From an uncultured Alistipes sp. (lineage in GTDB: Bacteria > Bacteroidota > Bacteroidia > Bacteroidales > Rikenellaceae): a DNA stretch of 50,195 nucleotides. A program made the translations under genes and the position numbers. How positions within the stretch are numbered: position 1 is the stretch's first letter; each line of letters starts with the position of its first letter. Below the pieces are notes generated by a model. That model saw nothing but the letters and a program-made list of their open reading frames with translations. It searched no databases and had not been told where the DNA came from. Where the stretch lies: the NCBI GenBank assembly GCA_900544265.1, contig UQUQ01000017.1, forward strand, positions 1 to 50,195, in the 5' to 3' direction. Of the stretch, positions 35,741-44,130 are shown in pieces.

Positions 35741-35778
35741 CACTTTATTACCTTTTACCTTTCACCTTTTACTTTTCC
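35741..35778. repeat. Inverted repeat, trmD side of the four-helix-bundle cassette
   Basis: Pyrimidine-rich partner of the repeat at 35306-35340, containing ACCTTTTACCTTTCA (35750-35764). The repeat runs through the trmD stop codon (TAA on the minus strand, 35771-35769), so the last trmD codons lie inside it. Confidence 0.75.
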
Positions 35779-36446
35779 AGCAGGTCGGGACGCAGGCGGC
35801 GCGTGCGCTCCCACGACTGTTCGTCCTGCCACTTCTCGATCTCGGCGAAGTTGCCCGACAGCAGCACGTCCGGCACGCGCCAGCCCCGGAATTCCGCGGG
35901 CCGCGTGTAGATGGGCGGCGCCAGCAGGTTGTCCTGGAACGAGTCGGTCAGCGCCGAGGCCTCGTCGCCGATCGCCCCGGGGATGAGCCGCACGACCGAG
36001 TCGGCGATGATGCAGGCGGCCAGCTCGCCCCCCGTGAGGACGTAGTCGCCGATCGAAATCTCGCGCGTGATGAGGTGCTCGCGGATGCGGTGGTCGATGC
36101 CCTTGTAGTGGCCGCAGAGGATGATGATGTTCTCGAGCGTCGAGAGACGGTTGGCTTCGTGCTGGTCGTAGCGCACGCCGTCTGGCGAGGTGTAGATCAC
36201 CTCGTCGTAGTGCCGCTCGGACTGGAGCTTCTCGATCAGCTCGAAGACCGGCTCGCACTTCATGACCATGCCCGCCTCGCCGCCGAACGGGTAGTCGTCC
36301 GTCGTCTTGCGGCGGTCGTGGGCGTAGTCGTGGAGGTTGTGTACGACGATTTGGGCAAAGCCCTTCTCCTGCGCCCGCTTGAGGATCGATTCGTTCAGGG
36401 GCGAGGTCATGAGGTCGGGGACCGAGGAGATGATGTCGATGCGCAT
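35769..36446 (-). CDS. trmD: tRNA (guanine-N1)-methyltransferase TrmD
   Basis: A 225-residue TrmD of the SPOUT (trefoil-knot) class. It methylates G37 of tRNAs for Leu, Pro and Arg, preventing frameshifts. Landmarks: [13 protein letters not shown] at the start, [32 protein letters not shown] and [18 protein letters not shown]. The C-terminus ends DLLEK and its stop lies inside the inverted repeat. Confidence 0.97.
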   Translation of the reverse strand: MRIDIISSVPDLMTSPLNESILKRAQEKGFAQIVVHNLHDYAHDRRKTTDDYPFGGEAGMVMKCEPVFELIEKLQSERHYDEVIYTSPDGVRYDQHEANRLSTLENIIILCGHYKGIDHRIREHLITREISIGDYVLTGGELAACIIADSVVRLIPGAIGDEASALTDSFQDNLLAPPIYTRPAEFRGWRVPDVLLSGNFAEIEKWQDEQSWERTRRLRPDLLEK

Positions 36447-36468
36447 GGCTGTGTCGTTTTTTCGGATG

Positions 36469-37197
36469 TTACTGCGGCCGGAAGATGATGTCCTTCATCG
36501 AGCCGGCGGCCAGCGGCACTTCGCGGCCGTTGTCGAGCGTGAAGCCCGCATAGCCCATCGCGGTGAAGAGGCGGATGACCTTCGGCCGGTTTTCGCCGCC
36601 CGTCTCGATGAGCACCACGGGGCGCAGCCGCTCCAGGAGGGGTTGCATCTCGCGCATGACGTGGAGCTCGTACCCCTCGATGTCGCACTTGACGAAGTCC
36701 AGACGGTCGAGCGATGCGAAGAGCCGGCTGCCGCGCCGCATTTCGGCCTCGAAGGCGACGCCCCGGGCCGTGCCGTGCTCGTCGACGAAGTTCTGCCCCG
36801 TGCCGAGGTAGCCCGTCGCGCAGGCCGAGTCGTTGGCCATGCGCACGGTGCGCTCCTCCTCGCCGAGGGCGTAGGGGAGGATCTCGACGTTGCGGCAGCG
36901 GCGCGTGTTGTGGCGCAGGACCTCCAGCATGGGCGGCATGGGCTCCACGGCAAGGACGCGCCCCGCGGCCCCGACCAGCCGCGACAGCGTGCGGGTGTAG
37001 TAACCGAGGTTGGCGCCGATGTCGATGCAGACGTCGCCCTTGCGGACGAGCGACGCGAGGTGGTAGACGTACTCCGTGGCGGGGGCGCGGCGTCCGATGC
37101 CGAGGCGCTGCCAGAGGAAGAACAGGCGGCTCACGGCGCGGAGGTAGCCCCCGAGCGGCAGCGTGCGGTAGAGTATTCGGTGGATCAGGCTTTTCAT
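36469..37197 (-). CDS. FkbM family methyltransferase
   Basis: A 242-residue SAM-dependent methyltransferase. The SAM-binding motif I is [19 protein letters not shown], followed by [17 protein letters not shown], and the FkbM signature [17 protein letters not shown] with VLIETGGE comes later. FkbM members O-methylate sugars and small molecules; the substrate is unknown. It lies 22 bases upstream of trmD in the same direction. Confidence 0.9.
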   Translation of the reverse strand: MKSLIHRILYRTLPLGGYLRAVSRLFFLWQRLGIGRRAPATEYVYHLASLVRKGDVCIDIGANLGYYTRTLSRLVGAAGRVLAVEPMPPMLEVLRHNTRRCRNVEILPYALGEEERTVRMANDSACATGYLGTGQNFVDEHGTARGVAFEAEMRRGSRLFASLDRLDFVKCDIEGYELHVMREMQPLLERLRPVVLIETGGENRPKVIRLFTAMGYAGFTLDNGREVPLAAGSMKDIIFRPQ

Positions 37198-37267
37198 CTT
37201 GCTGGTGTGTGGGCCGGGCCGCCGCGGCGCCGTGCGGGGCGTGCCGCCGGGGTCCGGCGGGGCGGAT

Positions 37268-37939
37268 TTACCGGTCGCGGTAGTTGACCTCCTCGTTGAG
37301 AACCTCGACGATGAAGGGGTTGTAGAGCGCCTCGTGGCCGAGCGTCGTCTCGGGTCCGTGGCCCGGATAGACGTGCGTCTCGTCGCCCAGGGGCAGGAGC
37401 CGGTCGAGGATCGAGCGCATGATCCACGAATAGTCGCCGCCCGGCAGGTCCGTGCGGCCGATCGACTCGCGGAAGAGCGTGTCGCCCGTGAAGAGGGCCT
37501 TCGACTGCGGGTCGTGGAAGGCCACGTGGCCCGGCGTGTGGCCCGGCGTCGGGATCACCCGCAGGGTCGTCTTTCCGAAGCGCAGCTCCGTCATCGTCTC
37601 CAGATCGAGGTCCACCGAGGGCATGGCGCCGGTCTTCACGCCGAAGACCGACCCGCTCACCGAGGCGTTGTCCAGCAGGAACCGGTCCTTCGACGAGAGG
37701 GCGAAGGGGATGCCGTAGCGCTGCTTGAGGTGCTCGACGCCCATCGTGTGGTCGAAGTGTCCGTGGGTGTTGGCCGCAAGGACGGGTTTCAGCCCGTGCC
37801 GGGCGATGAAGTTGTCCAGCGCGGCATCCTCGCGCGGCGAGGAGTTGCCGGCGTCGATGACGATGCACTCGTTCGTGTCGTCCCAGACGACATAGGTGTT
37901 CTCCTGGATCGGATTGAATTGCAGACAGGCGATTTTCAT
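37268..37939 (-). CDS. MBL-fold metallo-hydrolase, glyoxalase II-like
   Basis: A 223-residue metallo-beta-lactamase-fold hydrolase. The zinc motif is NTHGHFDHTMG (HxHxDH variant THGHFDH), with further ligands in TPGHTPGHVAFH, LFTGDTLF and VYPGHGPETT. The small size without a C-terminal lipid-type domain matches the glyoxalase II-like hydrolases whose substrate is often a thioester. First gene of the minus-strand run, with a candidate promoter at 37975-37982. Confidence 0.92.
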   Translation of the reverse strand: MKIACLQFNPIQENTYVVWDDTNECIVIDAGNSSPREDAALDNFIARHGLKPVLAANTHGHFDHTMGVEHLKQRYGIPFALSSKDRFLLDNASVSGSVFGVKTGAMPSVDLDLETMTELRFGKTTLRVIPTPGHTPGHVAFHDPQSKALFTGDTLFRESIGRTDLPGGDYSWIMRSILDRLLPLGDETHVYPGHGPETTLGHEALYNPFIVEVLNEEVNYRDR

Positions 37940-37974
37940 GTTGCGGACTTTTGTGCCGTTTTTGTACGTTGGGA

Positions 37975-37982
37975 CAAAGATA
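37975..37982 (-). promoter_or_regulatory. Candidate -7 box for the minus-strand run
   Basis: On the minus strand this reads TATCTTTG, matching TAnnTTTG, 36 bases before the MBL hydrolase ATG. No good -33 element is visible. Confidence 0.5.
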
Positions 37983-38061
37983 CGATTTTTTGCGGGAAAA
38001 TACCCGTTTCGGATTTTCTCTTCGCCCGCTTTGTGCCGGTCCGTTCCGGCGCCGCAGCACG

Positions 38062-38101
38062 CCGACGGCCGACCCTTTCCGGGGCGGGGGTCGGCCGTCG
38101 G
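38062..38101. other. Perfect 14-pair hairpin between divergent genes
   Basis: CCGACGGCCGACCC at 38062-38075 and its exact complement at 38088-38101, loop of 12. There is no T-tract on either strand, so it is not a normal intrinsic terminator. It lies between the promoters of the MBL hydrolase gene and the rRNA methyltransferase gene and could be a protein-binding palindrome or an RNA element. Confidence 0.5.
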
Positions 38102-38155
38102 ACGGTTCTGGCGGGAAAAATGGGCCGTTTTGTGCCGTAAATTTCGGAGATATTG

Positions 38156-38163
38156 TACCTTTG
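38156..38163 (+). promoter_or_regulatory. -7 box of the rRNA methyltransferase gene
   Basis: TACCTTTG matches TAnnTTTG, 17 bases before the ATG. TTTG lies 23 bases upstream, longer than ideal. Confidence 0.5.
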
Positions 38164-38180
38164 CGGAAAAACCGGAACAG

Positions 38181-39590
38181 ATGGCAAGAAAAAAAGCGAA
38201 CTATCCCCTGATCGAGGGGCTTGAGATAACGACGCTGGCGGCCGAGGGCAAGGCCATGGGACGCTGGCAGGATGTGGTGGTCTTCGTGCCGATGACCGTG
38301 CCGGGCGACGTCGTCGACGTGCAGATCCGCTGCAAGCGCCGCCGCTACATGGAGGGCTACGTCGTCCGCTACGTGAAGCGTTCGCCGCTGCGCGTCGAAC
38401 CCTTCTGCGAGCACTTCGGCGTCTGCGGCGGCTGCAAGTGGCAGAACCTCCCCTACAAGGAGCAGCTGCGCTTCAAGCGCGAGCAGGTGTGCGACCAGCT
38501 CACGCGCATCGGCAAGGTCTCTCTGCCCGAAATCCGCCCCTGCCTCGCCTCGGCGCAGACGCAGTTCTACCGCAACAAGCTCGAATTCACCTTTGCCGAC
38601 CGCCGCTGGCTCACGCGCGAGGAGGTCGCCTCGGGGGCCGCGCTGGAGGCCGCGCCGGCCGTCGGGTTCCACATCCCCGGCATGTTCGACAAGGTGCTCG
38701 ACATCCGCCGCTGCTGGCTGCAGCCCGAGCCGTCGAATGCCATCCGGCTGGAGGCCAAGCGCTTCTGCCTGGAGCACGGCTACACGTTCCACAACGCCCG
38801 CGAGCACAGCGGGCTGATGCGCAACCTGATCGTGCGCACGGCCTCGACGGGCGAGGTGATGGTCATCGTTGTCTTTGGTGCCGACGACCGGCCGCGCATC
38901 ACGTCACTGCTCGACCACCTTGCGGAGGCCTTCCCGCAGATCACGTCGCTCTTCTACGTCGTCAACACGAAACTCAACGACTCGGTGGGCGACCTCGAGG
39001 CGGTCTGCTACCGCGGCAAGGACCACATCATCGAGCAGATGGAGGGGCTGCGCTTCAAGGTGGGGCCCAAGTCCTTCTACCAGACCAATTCGGCGCAGGC
39101 CTACGAGCTCTACAAGGTGGCGCGCGACTTCGCCGACCTGCAACCCGACGAGGTGCTCTACGACCTCTATACCGGTACGGGCACCATCGCCAACTTCTGC
39201 GCCGCGCGCTGCCGCCGCGTCGTGGGCATCGAGTATGTGCCCGAGGCGATCGCCGACGCGAAGATCAACTCCGAGCTGAACGGCATCCGCAACACGGTCT
39301 TCTATGCCGGCGACATGAAGGCGGTGCTCGACGACGCCTTCGTCGCGGCGAACGGGCACCCCGACGTCGTGATCCTCGACCCGCCGCGCGCCGGGGTCGA
39401 CGAGACGGTGCTCGACGTGCTGCTGCGGGCCGCACCGCAGCGCATCGTCTACGTGAGCTGCAACCCCGCGACGCAGGCCCGCGACCTGGCGGTGCTCGAC
39501 GCCGCCTACCGGGTCGAAGCCGTGCAGCCGGTCGACATGTTCCCCCACACGCACCACGTGGAGAATGTCGTGAAGCTCGTGCGCCGCTGA
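38181..39590 (+). CDS. rlmD: 23S rRNA (uracil-C5)-methyltransferase, RlmD/RumA type
   Basis: A 469-residue class I methyltransferase of the RumA/TrmA group. The N-terminal TRAM domain runs about 10-75 (AAEGKAMGRWQDVVVFV). The iron-sulfur cysteines are in CEHFGVCGGCKWQNL plus one later Cys. SAM-binding YDLYTGTGTIANFCA, the catalytic VILDPPRAGVDETVL region and VYVSCNPATQARDL, whose Cys is the nucleophile, are all intact. It makes 5-methyluridine in 23S rRNA; whether position 1939 or 747 cannot be settled here. Confidence 0.93.
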   Translation: MARKKANYPLIEGLEITTLAAEGKAMGRWQDVVVFVPMTVPGDVVDVQIRCKRRRYMEGYVVRYVKRSPLRVEPFCEHFGVCGGCKWQNLPYKEQLRFKREQVCDQLTRIGKVSLPEIRPCLASAQTQFYRNKLEFTFADRRWLTREEVASGAALEAAPAVGFHIPGMFDKVLDIRRCWLQPEPSNAIRLEAKRFCLEHGYTFHNAREHSGLMRNLIVRTASTGEVMVIVVFGADDRPRITSLLDHLAEAFPQITSLFYVVNTKLNDSVGDLEAVCYRGKDHIIEQMEGLRFKVGPKSFYQTNSAQAYELYKVARDFADLQPDEVLYDLYTGTGTIANFCAARCRRVVGIEYVPEAIADAKINSELNGIRNTVFYAGDMKAVLDDAFVAANGHPDVVILDPPRAGVDETVLDVLLRAAPQRIVYVSCNPATQARDLAVLDAAYRVEAVQPVDMFPHTHHVENVVKLVRR

Positions 39591-39604
39591 TTCCGCGGTG
39601 CGGG

Positions 39605-39633
39605 TTTGGGCGGGCGGCGGACACACTATTTTG
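39605..39633 (+). promoter_or_regulatory. Candidate promoter of the SIMPL-domain gene
   Basis: TTTG at 39605-39608, 18 bases, then TATTTTG at 39627-39633, one base shorter than the consensus. The leader would be about 40 bases. Confidence 0.45.
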
Positions 39634-39678
39634 CGCTGCCGGCCGTTTGATAGGAAGAACCAACCAAAACGAAACGAT

Positions 39679-40365
39679 ATGAAACGGATTATTTTGCTGG
39701 CTGCCGCGGCGCTGATCGCCTGCGGGGCCGTTGCACAGACGAACGAGACCTATCCGAGCTACGTGCAGGTGACCGGCAGCGCCGAGCGGGAGATCGAACC
39801 CGATGAATTCTACCTCGCCGTCACGATCAACGAGCGCGACTCGAAGGGCAAAATCTCCATCGAGCAGCAGCAGCGGGAGATGGTCTCCGCGCTGAAGAAA
39901 CTGGGGGTCGATGTCGCCGCACAGCTCAAGGTCTCGGACCTCTCGAGCGAGTTCTTCAAGCGCAAGACATCGGTCGCAACGGCCCGGTATGAACTGCGTC
40001 TGGGCTCCGCCGCCGAGGTGGTCGCCGTGTGGCAGGCGCTGGATGCGCTGGGCATCTCGGAGGTTGCGATCGAGCGCGTCTCGCACTCGCGCATCCGCGA
40101 ACTGAAGGAGGAGGTGCGCGTCGAGGCGATCCGCAACGCCCGGCAAAAGGCCGCAACGCTGGCCGAAGCGATCGGACAGCAGGTCGGCCGCTGCTTCTAT
40201 ATCTATGATCCGAACAGCGACGTGACGCCCCGTTATTACGGCAATTCGCTCCAGGTGCGCAGCGTCGTCTTTGCGGACGCGGACTATGAGGCCAAGGAGC
40301 TGCCGCTCGACTTCAAGACCATCCGGCTGGAGTACAGCGTGCAGACGAAGTTCGTGCTCGAGTGA
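39679..40365 (+). CDS. Secreted SIMPL-domain (DUF541) protein
   Basis: A 228-residue exported protein. Signal peptide about 1-20 (MKRIILLAAAALIACGAVAQ). The SIMPL domain fills the rest, with VQVTGSAEREIEPDEFYLAV at the start and a late VRVEAIRNARQKAATLAEAI. SIMPL proteins form oligomeric rings in the periplasm or outer membrane; roles include stress tolerance, but the reaction is unknown. A strong terminator follows. Confidence 0.88.
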   Translation: MKRIILLAAAALIACGAVAQTNETYPSYVQVTGSAEREIEPDEFYLAVTINERDSKGKISIEQQQREMVSALKKLGVDVAAQLKVSDLSSEFFKRKTSVATARYELRLGSAAEVVAVWQALDALGISEVAIERVSHSRIRELKEEVRVEAIRNARQKAATLAEAIGQQVGRCFYIYDPNSDVTPRYYGNSLQVRSVVFADADYEAKELPLDFKTIRLEYSVQTKFVLE

Positions 40366-40437
40366 CGCATCCGCAGCCCGGGGCGTGCCCCGCTGCGCCG
40401 AAATTCCCGCGTGCGGCTCGCCGCAGCCGCAGCCTTC

Positions 40438-40469
40438 CCGTCCGGGCCTTCGGGCCCGGGCGGATTTTT
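40438..40469 (+). terminator. Terminator of the SIMPL-domain gene
   Basis: An 11-pair stem (40438-40448 with 40453-40463, one G:U pair) capped by TTCG, a stable tetraloop, then ATTTTT. It lies about 70 bases after the stop. The remaining spacer to 40665 holds only the cdd promoter. Confidence 0.85.
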
Positions 40470-40630
40470 CGTCTGCGCCCGTGCTTCGGGCTGCGCGTTT
40501 TCCGCCATGCGGCGGAGCCGCCTGCGATAAAACGGGCTTCGGGGCTGCTGCGGCGTGTGAAATATCGCCCGCCGAAGGGTGAAAAAGTAAAAAAATGGTC
40601 TTACGGAGGAGTTGATTCCAAAAGTTTTCG

Positions 40631-40638
40631 TATCTTTG
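40631..40638 (+). promoter_or_regulatory. -7 box of the cytidine deaminase gene
   Basis: TATCTTTG matches TAnnTTTG, 27 bases before the ATG. A TTG lies about 16 bases upstream, a little close for a -33 element. Confidence 0.55.
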
Positions 40639-40665
40639 AAAACTTTACCCCAAAAACGAAGGAGT

Positions 40666-41121
40666 ATGGAAAAGCAGTTTGTATTTGATTACGAGCACTA
40701 CGCGTCGCTTGCGGAGCTCTCCGCGGCCGACCGGGAGCTGGTCCGCGAGGCCGAGCGGGCCACGCAGCATGCACATGCCACCTATTCCAAATTCCGTGTG
40801 GGCGCTGCGGCGCGGCTGCGCAGCGGCCGGATTCTCCACGGCAGCAACTTCGAGAGCGAGGTCTATCCCGCCGGTCTGTGCGCCGAGCGGACACTGCTCT
40901 TCTACGCGCAGGCCAATTATGCCGACGATCCGATCGAGACGCTGGCCATCGCGTCGGACCCCTCCGAGCGCGAATGCTACCCCTGCGGGCAGTGCCGGCA
41001 GGTGCTTGTCGACGTCGAACGCCGCCAGGGCTCGCCGCTGCGGGTCATCATGAGCGGCGGCGGCACCGCTTCGGCCGTTTCGTCGGCCACGCTGCTGCTG
41101 CCCTTTACGTTCGTTCTGTAA
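40666..41121 (+). CDS. cdd: Cytidine deaminase
   Basis: A 151-residue cytidine deaminase of the small homotetrameric class, converting (deoxy)cytidine to (deoxy)uridine in pyrimidine salvage. Zinc ligands are the Cys in GLCAERTLLF, with its Glu as proton shuttle, and the two Cys in CYPCGQCRQVLV. YSKFRVGAAARLRSG is the substrate region. The GGAG directly before the ATG is one of few Shine-Dalgarno-like sequences in the window. Confidence 0.95.
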   Translation: MEKQFVFDYEHYASLAELSAADRELVREAERATQHAHATYSKFRVGAAARLRSGRILHGSNFESEVYPAGLCAERTLLFYAQANYADDPIETLAIASDPSERECYPCGQCRQVLVDVERRQGSPLRVIMSGGGTASAVSSATLLLPFTFVL

Positions 41122-41149
41122 TCCGAACGGTTTTCTGCCCTTTTTCGAC

Positions 41150-41836
41150 ATGTTCTCACCCGAAGACATCCTCTACGAAGACAACCACCTGCTGGTGGTC
41201 AACAAACACTGCGGCGACCTCGTGCAGCCCGACCCCTCGGGCGAAAGCGCCCTCGAGGACCAGATCAAGCAGTACATCAAGCAGCGCGACGCCAAGCCCG
41301 GCGCCGTCTTCCTCGGCGTCGTGCACCGCATCGACCGCCCGGTGAGCGGCGCGGTGCTCTTCGCCAAGACCTCGAAGGCCCTCGTGCGGCTCAACGAGAT
41401 GCTGCGCGAGGGGCGCATCCGCAAGGTCTACTGGGCGCTGACCGAACGCACGCCCGACCCCGAGGCGGGCGAGTTGCGGCACTACATCCTGCGCGACGCC
41501 CGCACGAACCGCTCGCGGGCCCTCACGGCCCCGAAGGGCGATGCGAAGCTGGCGCGGCTGCGCTACGAGACGCTCGGCGTCTCAGACCACTATACGCTGC
41601 TGGGCATCGAACTGCTCACGGGGCGCCACCACCAGATCCGCGCCCAGCTCGCGGCGGTCGGCTGTCCGATCCGCGGCGACCTGAAGTACGGCGCGCGGCG
41701 CTCGCTGCCCGGTGGCGGCATTTCGCTGCATTCGCGCAGCGTGGAGTTCGACCACCCCGTGCGGCATGAGCCGGTCTCGGTCACGGCCCCCGTCCCGGCG
41801 GGCGATGCCCTGTGGGCCTTCTTTGCAAACCGTTGA
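41150..41836 (+). CDS. RluA family RNA pseudouridine synthase
   Basis: A 228-residue pseudouridine synthase lacking the N-terminal S4 domain of RluD. The catalytic Asp is in VVHRIDRPVSGAVLFAKT. Further landmarks are VNKHCGDLVQPDP and LLTGRHHQIRAQLAAVGCPI. It isomerises uridine in rRNA or tRNA; the target position is unknown. It is 28 bases after cdd and 20 before dtd. Confidence 0.92.
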   Translation: MFSPEDILYEDNHLLVVNKHCGDLVQPDPSGESALEDQIKQYIKQRDAKPGAVFLGVVHRIDRPVSGAVLFAKTSKALVRLNEMLREGRIRKVYWALTERTPDPEAGELRHYILRDARTNRSRALTAPKGDAKLARLRYETLGVSDHYTLLGIELLTGRHHQIRAQLAAVGCPIRGDLKYGARRSLPGGGISLHSRSVEFDHPVRHEPVSVTAPVPAGDALWAFFANR

Positions 41837-41856
41837 TCCCCCAATTTCGGAAAGCG

Positions 41857-42312
41857 ATGCGAATGCTTGTCCAGCGTGTGAAACACGCTTCGGTGACCAT
41901 CGACGGCCGGCTCCACTCCCGCACGGGTGCGGGCCTGCTGGTCTTTGTCGGGGTCGGTCTGGAAGATACGTCAGAGGATGCGGAGTATCTGGCGGGAAAG
42001 CTCGTGCGGCTGCGCATCTTCGACGACGAGGCCGGCGTCATGAACCTCGACGTGCGGCAGACGGGCGGCGAGGTGCTCGTCGTGAGCCAGTTCACGCTCC
42101 AGGCCTCGACGCGCAAGGGCAACCGCCCCTCCTACGTGCGGGCGGCTCCCGAGGCGGTGTCGCGCCCCCTGTACGAAGGGTTTGCCGCGCGGGTGGCCGA
42201 ACTTCTCGGACGTCCCGTCGCCATGGGGGTCTTCGGCGCCGACATGCAGGTCGAACTGCTCAACGATGGCCCGGTGACCATCTGGATGGATTCCGAAAAC
42301 AGAAATTACTAA
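41857..42312 (+). CDS. dtd: D-aminoacyl-tRNA deacylase
   Basis: A 151-residue DTD, which frees tRNA from mischarged D-amino acids and glycine. The two active-site motifs are present: VVSQFTLQAST (S-Q-x-T) and ELLNDGPVTIWMDS, corresponding to the Gly-cisPro pair. The start is MRMLVQRVKHASVTIDGR at 41857; an ATG six bases later is a possible alternative. Confidence 0.96.
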   Translation: MRMLVQRVKHASVTIDGRLHSRTGAGLLVFVGVGLEDTSEDAEYLAGKLVRLRIFDDEAGVMNLDVRQTGGEVLVVSQFTLQASTRKGNRPSYVRAAPEAVSRPLYEGFAARVAELLGRPVAMGVFGADMQVELLNDGPVTIWMDSENRNY

Positions 42313-42329
42313 CCCTATAACCGCAAGGA

Positions 42330-44126
42330 ATGAAACAGTTTCTCTTCTTGATCTTTTGCGCGCTCTCCGCGGCCTTTGTCTCCTGCAAGGAGGAGACGGA
42401 CGGCGCCGCGGATTTCCGTTTCGTGCAGCCCGAGGTCACGGACGTGACCCAGACGACGGCCAACGTGTCGAGCCGCGCCCTCTTCACCCTGAACGACTAC
42501 CCCGGTCTGGTGAAGGGCTTTGCCTACGGTCCGGCCGACGGGGCGGCGGAGAGCTACCGCACGCTGACGGTCGCCGATTTCGAGCGCAACGCCATCTCGG
42601 CCCGCCTGACGGGCCTCGTACCGGGAACCCGCTACCGCGTGCATGCCTATGTCGAGCTGGGCGCTTCGCGCATCATGAGCGACGGCGCCGAATTTGCGAC
42701 CCTCGCCGGGGGTGACGCCCCCGTGCTGGAGATCGTCAGCGAGACGACCCTCTCCGTGCCGGCCGCGGGCGGGCGGCAGACGATCCTCTACGAGGTGCTC
42801 AACCCGGCGGCGGGCGTCGACGTCACGGCTGCGGGCGACGTGACGTGGCTCACGTCGTTCGACAACGCGGAGTACGGCGTGATTTCGTTTGAGGTCGGCA
42901 CCAACGAGGGTGCGGCCCGCTCGGGCGTCGTCACGCTCTCCTACACCGGGGCCGACGACCGCACGGTGGTTGTCAACCAGGCGTCGGGCGAGGAGTCGGC
43001 GCCCGATGAGCCGACTTTCGGTACGCCGTCGCACAGCGGCGTGGCTGCCGACCGCGCAACCGTCACCTGCTCCTTCTCCTACGACGGGTCGGAGCGCATC
43101 TCGAAGGTGTGGTTCGCCTACAAGGTTTCGGGCGGCTCGGAGCGCGAAGTCTCCGTCTCGGCCTCCGCGGGCGAGAAGAGCACCACGCTGACGGGGCTCT
43201 CGGCCTCGACGACCTACACCTACCGCCTCTGCGCCGCGATCGGCGGGCAGAGCTACTCGAGCGCGACGGCAAGCTTCACGACCTCCGCGACCAGCGGCGG
43301 CGGTACGGGGGCCGGGCTGACGAAGCACTCGGGCTGGCCGGAGCTGGTGCCCGAGGAGGAGGGCAACAGCGACTACTACTACGCCTACCACATGTGCCCC
43401 GACTTCAAGATCGACGGCCGGGCGGCCCGCAACTACACGGTCTGCTTCAGCGCCGAGCACCACTGTCCGGTGTGGGTCGCCGCGCCGCGCCACGACTGCT
43501 ACGAGGGCAGCGCCAACCGCACGAACGCCTACCGGCAGGACCCCGACATTCCTTCCAACATCCAGTATGACAGCAAGGAGACGGGCGGCGGTTGCAACAA
43601 GGGCCACATGCTCGGTTCGGCCGAGCGGACCCGCTCGACGGCCATCAACCGGCAGGTCTTCTACTACTCGAACATCGCCCCGCAGTATTTGAGCGGCTTC
43701 AATACCGGAGGCGGCGGCTGGAACATCCTCGAGGACTGGATCGACAAGAAGGTGTGCGCCGACACGACCTACCTGGTCATCGGCACCTACTTCGAGAAGT
43801 ATACCGACCGCTACGGCAACTCGGCCTCGCCCAAGCGCATCTCCTTCGGCGGGCGCAACGACGTCTCGTGCCCCACGATGTTCTACATCGCCGTGCTGCG
43901 CACCAAGTCGGGCCGCACGGGCAAGTCGGTGCTCGACTGCTCGGCCGACGAGCTGATGTGCGCGGCCTTCGTGCGCTGCCACAACAACAACCTCAAGGGC
44001 AAGCAGGTGTCGGCCAAGGACATGTATTCGATCCGGGAGCTGGAGGAGCTGACGGGACATACCTTCTTCTCGAACGTGCCCAACGCCCCGAAGGATACCT
44101 ACAAGGCCTCCGACTGGGGGTTGTAG
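42330..44126 (+). CDS. Modular lipoprotein with BACON and DNA/RNA non-specific endonuclease domains
   Basis: A 598-residue surface or periplasmic lipoprotein. The signal ends SAAFVSCKEE, a lipobox with Cys near 20. Residues about 28-125 are fibronectin-III-like, 130-217 a BACON domain (TTLSVPAAGGRQTILYEV to GADDRTVVVNQASG), and 225-325 a second fibronectin-III-like domain. The end (about 330-598) is a NUC domain: GGGCNKGHMLGSAERTRS carries the catalytic His (KGH in place of the usual RGH), then FYYSNIAPQ (metal-binding Asn) and WNILEDWIDKKV. It probably degrades extracellular nucleic acid. BACON domains in Bacteroidetes often occur with glycan or mucin binding. Confidence 0.9.
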   Translation: MKQFLFLIFCALSAAFVSCKEETDGAADFRFVQPEVTDVTQTTANVSSRALFTLNDYPGLVKGFAYGPADGAAESYRTLTVADFERNAISARLTGLVPGTRYRVHAYVELGASRIMSDGAEFATLAGGDAPVLEIVSETTLSVPAAGGRQTILYEVLNPAAGVDVTAAGDVTWLTSFDNAEYGVISFEVGTNEGAARSGVVTLSYTGADDRTVVVNQASGEESAPDEPTFGTPSHSGVAADRATVTCSFSYDGSERISKVWFAYKVSGGSEREVSVSASAGEKSTTLTGLSASTTYTYRLCAAIGGQSYSSATASFTTSATSGGGTGAGLTKHSGWPELVPEEEGNSDYYYAYHMCPDFKIDGRAARNYTVCFSAEHHCPVWVAAPRHDCYEGSANRTNAYRQDPDIPSNIQYDSKETGGGCNKGHMLGSAERTRSTAINRQVFYYSNIAPQYLSGFNTGGGGWNILEDWIDKKVCADTTYLVIGTYFEKYTDRYGNSASPKRISFGGRNDVSCPTMFYIAVLRTKSGRTGKSVLDCSADELMCAAFVRCHNNNLKGKQVSAKDMYSIRELEELTGHTFFSNVPNAPKDTYKASDWGL

Positions 44127-44130
44127 CGCG

